Shown here: piece after piece, positions 5,454-7,841 of the stretch
Numbering within the stretch: position 1 is the stretch's first letter
Layout: each line of letters begins with the position of its first letter
NCBI GenBank assembly: GCA_964526965.1
Contig: CAZGML010000054.1
Coordinates: 1-7,841, forward strand
Source of the DNA: UBA6265 sp964526965
GTDB taxonomy: Bacteria > Chloroflexota > Chloroflexia > Thermomicrobiales > UBA6265
DNA length: 7,841 nt
Direction of reading: 5' to 3'
The notes under the pieces: model-generated
The model's input: the letters and a program-made list of their open reading frames with translations, nothing else
Told to the model about the DNA's origin: nothing
The model's database searches: none
Translations under genes and position numbers: made by a program

Positions 5454-6125
5454 CTCTCCCGTTCCGCCACGGCTTGAGCGGCTGCGATCCGTTTCTGACT
5501 CGTTCGCTTCGAGGGAATCTGATGAATCATCGTGGGAGCCAGTCTCATAATCGGTAAGTTCGACCAATTCTCCAGCGTCAGTTTGCGGTAGTAGCGGCTG
5601 CCCGCCAATGGTGACTTCAGCCTGTACCGTCTCCAGGTCATGCTCGAGGGAGCTGACGTCTGTAAACTGCATCAGCACCATATCAGTGTCGCCGAACGCA
5701 TCGAGCTCGAACTCGTAGTACACGATAATCGGTCCGCCACCGAGCGTTCCCTCACCGAGGAACCAGGATCTCTCCTCAGAAATGTCCTCATCAATCAACT
5801 CCCAGGTATCGTAGAAATCCACCATGTTCCCGAGCGTGATTTCGTGATAGTCAAGGGCGCTGTTGGGCCCACCAATCAGTACCATCTGGAAGTTAGACCA
5901 CCCGTAGGTGAACCAGATGTACTCTTCCTGGAACGATTGGGTTTCGCGAAGCTCGTAATTCTCTTCGATAAAGCTGATTTCACCACTCGGCCCGAGATCC
6001 ACCTCGTCACCGGTGAGTTGGGATACAAACGTTTGGTCTGCCGCCGTCGGTTGCGCCATTACCTCGGTTGCCGCGGGCAACACCAGGCCTAGCATCAACA
6101 CCAGCGAGAATACTATTCGTTTCAC
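5454..6125 (-). CDS. N-terminal part of a two-domain secreted protein, before the gap
   Basis: The start is GTG 6125, preceded by AAGGAG with five bases between; the longer open frame to 6215 has no such site. The 224 residues open with a signal peptide, KRIVFSLVLMLGLVLPA, with likely cleavage after Ala24 (VMA|QP); there is no lipobox, so the product is exported, not lipid-anchored. A globular domain (about 45-180) contains SFIEENYELRETQ, YIWFTYGWSNFQMVLIGG, GNMVDFYDTWELI, PIIVYYEFELD and a final helix-strand with VQAEVTIGGQPLLP. Then comes an acidic Ser/Asp linker ending TDRSRSSRGGTGE at the gap. This and the part at 4544-5353 are taken as one gene: same strand, matching linker motifs and similar domains. 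Their frames differ across the N run, which is meaningless if the gap length is arbitrary. The function is unknown; an extracellular binding role is only an inference. Confidence 0.8.
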
Positions 6126-6130
6126 TGTGG

Positions 6131-6136
6131 CTCCTT
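6131..6136 (-). promoter_or_regulatory. Ribosome binding site that fixes the GTG start of the secreted protein
   Basis: AAGGAG on the minus strand, five bases (CCACA) before GTG 6123-6125. It decides the start, since the following residues form a clean signal peptide, while residues from an upstream start would precede it with a polar extension. Confidence 0.85.
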
Positions 6137-6332
6137 TACCGACGTCTCGAAAGGTCTCTTGCGATCCGGGCATGCTGTTGGTTTCCCACGTTAGCACAAC
6201 CCTACACACTTCCAACGCGCTTATCCCCGGAATCGTTCCACAATATCAGGCGTTCTTCGGAGTGGCGACCGTGTTGCGATTGCCTGGATCAGCCCAAACT
6301 CAAACCGGGCACCCGAACCTGTCGGGCAACAA
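6137..6332 (-). other. Leader region between groEL terminator and secreted-protein gene
   Basis: About 200 bases with no gene I can support. It should contain the promoter of the secreted-protein gene, because the groEL terminator lies upstream of it. TTGGAA near 6210 and a GCTAAC-like box about 14-15 bases further along the minus strand are too poor to call. No RNA gene is recognised. Confidence 0.45.
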
Positions 6333-6366
6333 AACAGCTCCCGCAGAATATTCTGCGGGAGCTGTT
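6333..6366 (-). terminator. Palindromic terminator of groEL
   Basis: Bases 6333-6366 form a perfect 34-base palindrome with arms AACAGCTCCCGCAGAAT and their complement, centred between 6349 and 6350. Read on the minus strand it is followed by TTGTTG after the stem's own TT, giving TGTTTTGTTG. It begins 29 bases after the groEL stop. A few central bases must form the loop in RNA. Confidence 0.85.
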
Positions 6367-6395
6367 GGTGGCTGGTATGTGCCTGGGTTGCTGGA

Positions 6396-7841
6396 CTAGA
6401 AGCCCATGCCGCCCATGCCCGGATCACCAGCTGGCATCGGGGCTTCCTTCTCCGGCTTGTCGGAGATGAGGGCCTCGGTGGTGAGGATCATCGCGGCGAT
6501 GGATGCGGCGTTCGCAACTGCACTGCGGGTGACCTTCACCGGGTCGGTGATTCCGGCTTCAATCATGTTCACGTACTCATCCGTGATCACGTTGTAGCCA
6601 ATGTTCTGGTCCTTCTTTTCACTCTGGATACCACGGACGCGCTCGATAATCACTGCACCGTCGCGGCCAGCGTTGGCAGCAATGCCTCGCATTGGCTCTT
6701 CAAGGGCGCGGCGAAGGATGTTGACACCGGTGAGCACATCGCCTTCGGCCTCTACGTTGTCGAGTGCGGAGATGGCGTGAATCAGTGTGACACCGCCGCC
6801 TGGGACGATACCTTCCTCAACGGAGGAGCGAGCGGCACTGAGCGCGTCTTCCACGCGGTGCTTCTTCTCCTTGAGTTCGGTTTCGGTAGCAGCACCAACC
6901 TTGATCACAGCCACGCCACCGGCGAGCTTGGCAAGGCGCTCCTGCAGCTTCTCGCGATCGAAGTCACTGGTTGTGTTTTCGATTGCGGTGCGAATCTGGG
7001 CGATGCGAGCATCCACGTCTTCCTTGGCACCGAGACCATCGACAAAGGTCGTGTCATCCTTGGTGGCGACGACGCGGCGGGCAGAGCCAAGGTCTTCCAT
7101 GGTGACGCTGTCGAGCTTGCGGCCGACTTCTTCGCTGATAACGCGAGCGCCGGTGAGAGCAGCGATGTCTCGCAGCATTTCCTTACGGCGATCACCGAAG
7201 CCAGGAGCCTTGAGTGCAAGGCTGTTGAAGCGTCCCTGCAGCTTGTTGACCACCAGGGTGGCGAGGGCTTCGCCATCAACATCCTCAGCCAGGATCACGA
7301 GTGCCTTGCCGGTCTTGGCGACGGCCTCGATGGTGGGGAGGATGTCCTGAATGGAGCTGATCTTCTTGTCGGTAATCAGGATGTACGGGTCTTCGAACTC
7401 GGCAGCCATGGCTTCGGTGTTGGTGACGAAGTATGGGCTGAGGTAACCGCGATCGATCTGCATTCCCTCGGTGTACTCGGTCTCGAACTCGAATCCGCGA
7501 GACTCTTCAATGGTGATGACACCATCCTTGCCGATCTTGTCCATAACTTCGGCAATGAGCTCACCGACTTCCTGGTCGGCAGCGGAGATAGCGGCCACCT
7601 GGGCGATTTCATCGCGCTTCTCGACCGGGGTGGCGAGACTCAGCACGTGATCGACAACGGCAGCAGATGCCTTGTCAATGCCCTGCTTGAGGAGCATGGA
7701 GTTGGCGCCAGCAGCGATGTTGCGGAGACCTTCGTGCACAATAGCCTGGGCCAGCACGGTGGCGGTGGTTGTACCGTCGCCTGCGGCGTCGTTGGTCTTG
7801 GTGGCGGCTTCCTTGAGGAGCTGCGCACCCATGTTTGCGAA
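6396..7841 (-). CDS. groEL: Chaperonin GroEL (Hsp60), N-terminus cut by window edge
   Basis: This is the large subunit of the cytoplasmic GroEL-GroES folding chamber, which encloses unfolded proteins and releases them by ATP hydrolysis. The 481 visible residues start FANMGAQLLKEAATKTND, matching E. coli GroEL from about residue 66, so roughly 65 residues lie beyond the right edge. NDAAGDGTTTATVLAQA contains the ATP-site Asp equal to E. coli Asp87. The apical domain includes GYLSPYFVTN and ILITDKKISSIQDILP. VGAATETELKEKKHRVEDAL carries the catalytic Asp (E. coli Asp398) and is followed by EEGIVPGGGVTLI. The tail PMPAGDPGMGGMGF is the usual Gly-Met-rich C-terminus that hangs into the cavity. 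There is no frameshift or missing key residue. groES is not in the window; promoter and any HrcA/CIRCE site would lie past the edge. Open frames on the opposite strand (for example 6787-7350) are shadows. Confidence 0.99.
   Translation of the reverse strand, partial: FANMGAQLLKEAATKTNDAAGDGTTTATVLAQAIVHEGLRNIAAGANSMLLKQGIDKASAAVVDHVLSLATPVEKRDEIAQVAAISAADQEVGELIAEVMDKIGKDGVITIEESRGFEFETEYTEGMQIDRGYLSPYFVTNTEAMAAEFEDPYILITDKKISSIQDILPTIEAVAKTGKALVILAEDVDGEALATLVVNKLQGRFNSLALKAPGFGDRRKEMLRDIAALTGARVISEEVGRKLDSVTMEDLGSARRVVATKDDTTFVDGLGAKEDVDARIAQIRTAIENTTSDFDREKLQERLAKLAGGVAVIKVGAATETELKEKKHRVEDALSAARSSVEEGIVPGGGVTLIHAISALDNVEAEGDVLTGVNILRRALEEPMRGIAANAGRDGAVIIERVRGIQSEKKDQNIGYNVITDEYVNMIEAGITDPVKVTRSAVANAASIAAMILTTEALISDKPEKEAPMPAGDPGMGGMGF

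Noticed and set aside
5354..5641. N-terminal extension of the downstream secreted-protein part, starting at 5641
   Set aside because: It is an out-of-frame shadow of the real N-terminal part, joined only through the N run.
6126..6215. Longer N-terminus for the secreted protein, starting at 6215
   Set aside because: It would put 30 polar residues before the signal peptide, and the AAGGAG site points to GTG 6125.
6787..7350. 187-codon frame opposite groEL
   Set aside because: Ser/Arg-rich antisense shadow of a highly conserved gene; no ribosome site.

Overview
The window is a stretch of bacterial chromosome of moderately high G+C, with ordinary Shine-Dalgarno starts and some GTG starts. A Chloroflexota (Thermomicrobia-like) source is possible, judging by the GroEL tail and the Ser/Asp/RGG-linked secreted protein. 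That placement is a weak inference; nothing here fixes the taxon. Two runs of exactly 100 N (1803-1902 and 5354-5453) show a draft scaffold, so spacing and reading frame across them mean nothing.

Left part (1-475): a sigma70-type promoter drives three tRNA genes, Leu(GAG), Val(UAC) and Phe(GAA), which end at a perfect 14-bp hairpin. A small inverted repeat touches the -35 box. From 476 to 1068 there is no intact gene, but 681-967 reads like a small protein broken by one frameshift and one stop. A 98-residue membrane-anchored or secreted protein of unknown function follows (1069-1365).

Middle (1366-4540): around the first gap are minus-strand gene fragments, including a small coding frame (1522-1716) directly abutting the stop of a gap-truncated gene. 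Next comes a two-domain rhodanese-type sulfurtransferase (minus). Diverging from it on the plus strand are a MmcQ/YjbR-family protein, a YigZ/IMPACT-family protein and a small ferredoxin with three cluster cysteines. The last two are 11 bases apart, probably one transcript, which ends at a perfect 17-bp hairpin.

Right part (4541-7841): a secreted protein on the minus strand has two similar globular domains joined by a long acidic, Arg-Ser- and RGG-containing linker. The second N gap lies inside that linker, between two copies of the same motif. Last is groEL (minus), cut at its N-terminal end by the window edge and closed by a 34-bp palindromic terminator.

Most of the genes are unrelated housekeeping or stress functions. 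The most unusual items are the duplicated-domain secreted protein with its repetitive linker, the possible pseudogene at 681-967, and the pairing of a YigZ protein with a ferredoxin. I found no CRISPR array, transposase, phage gene or recognisable defence system.
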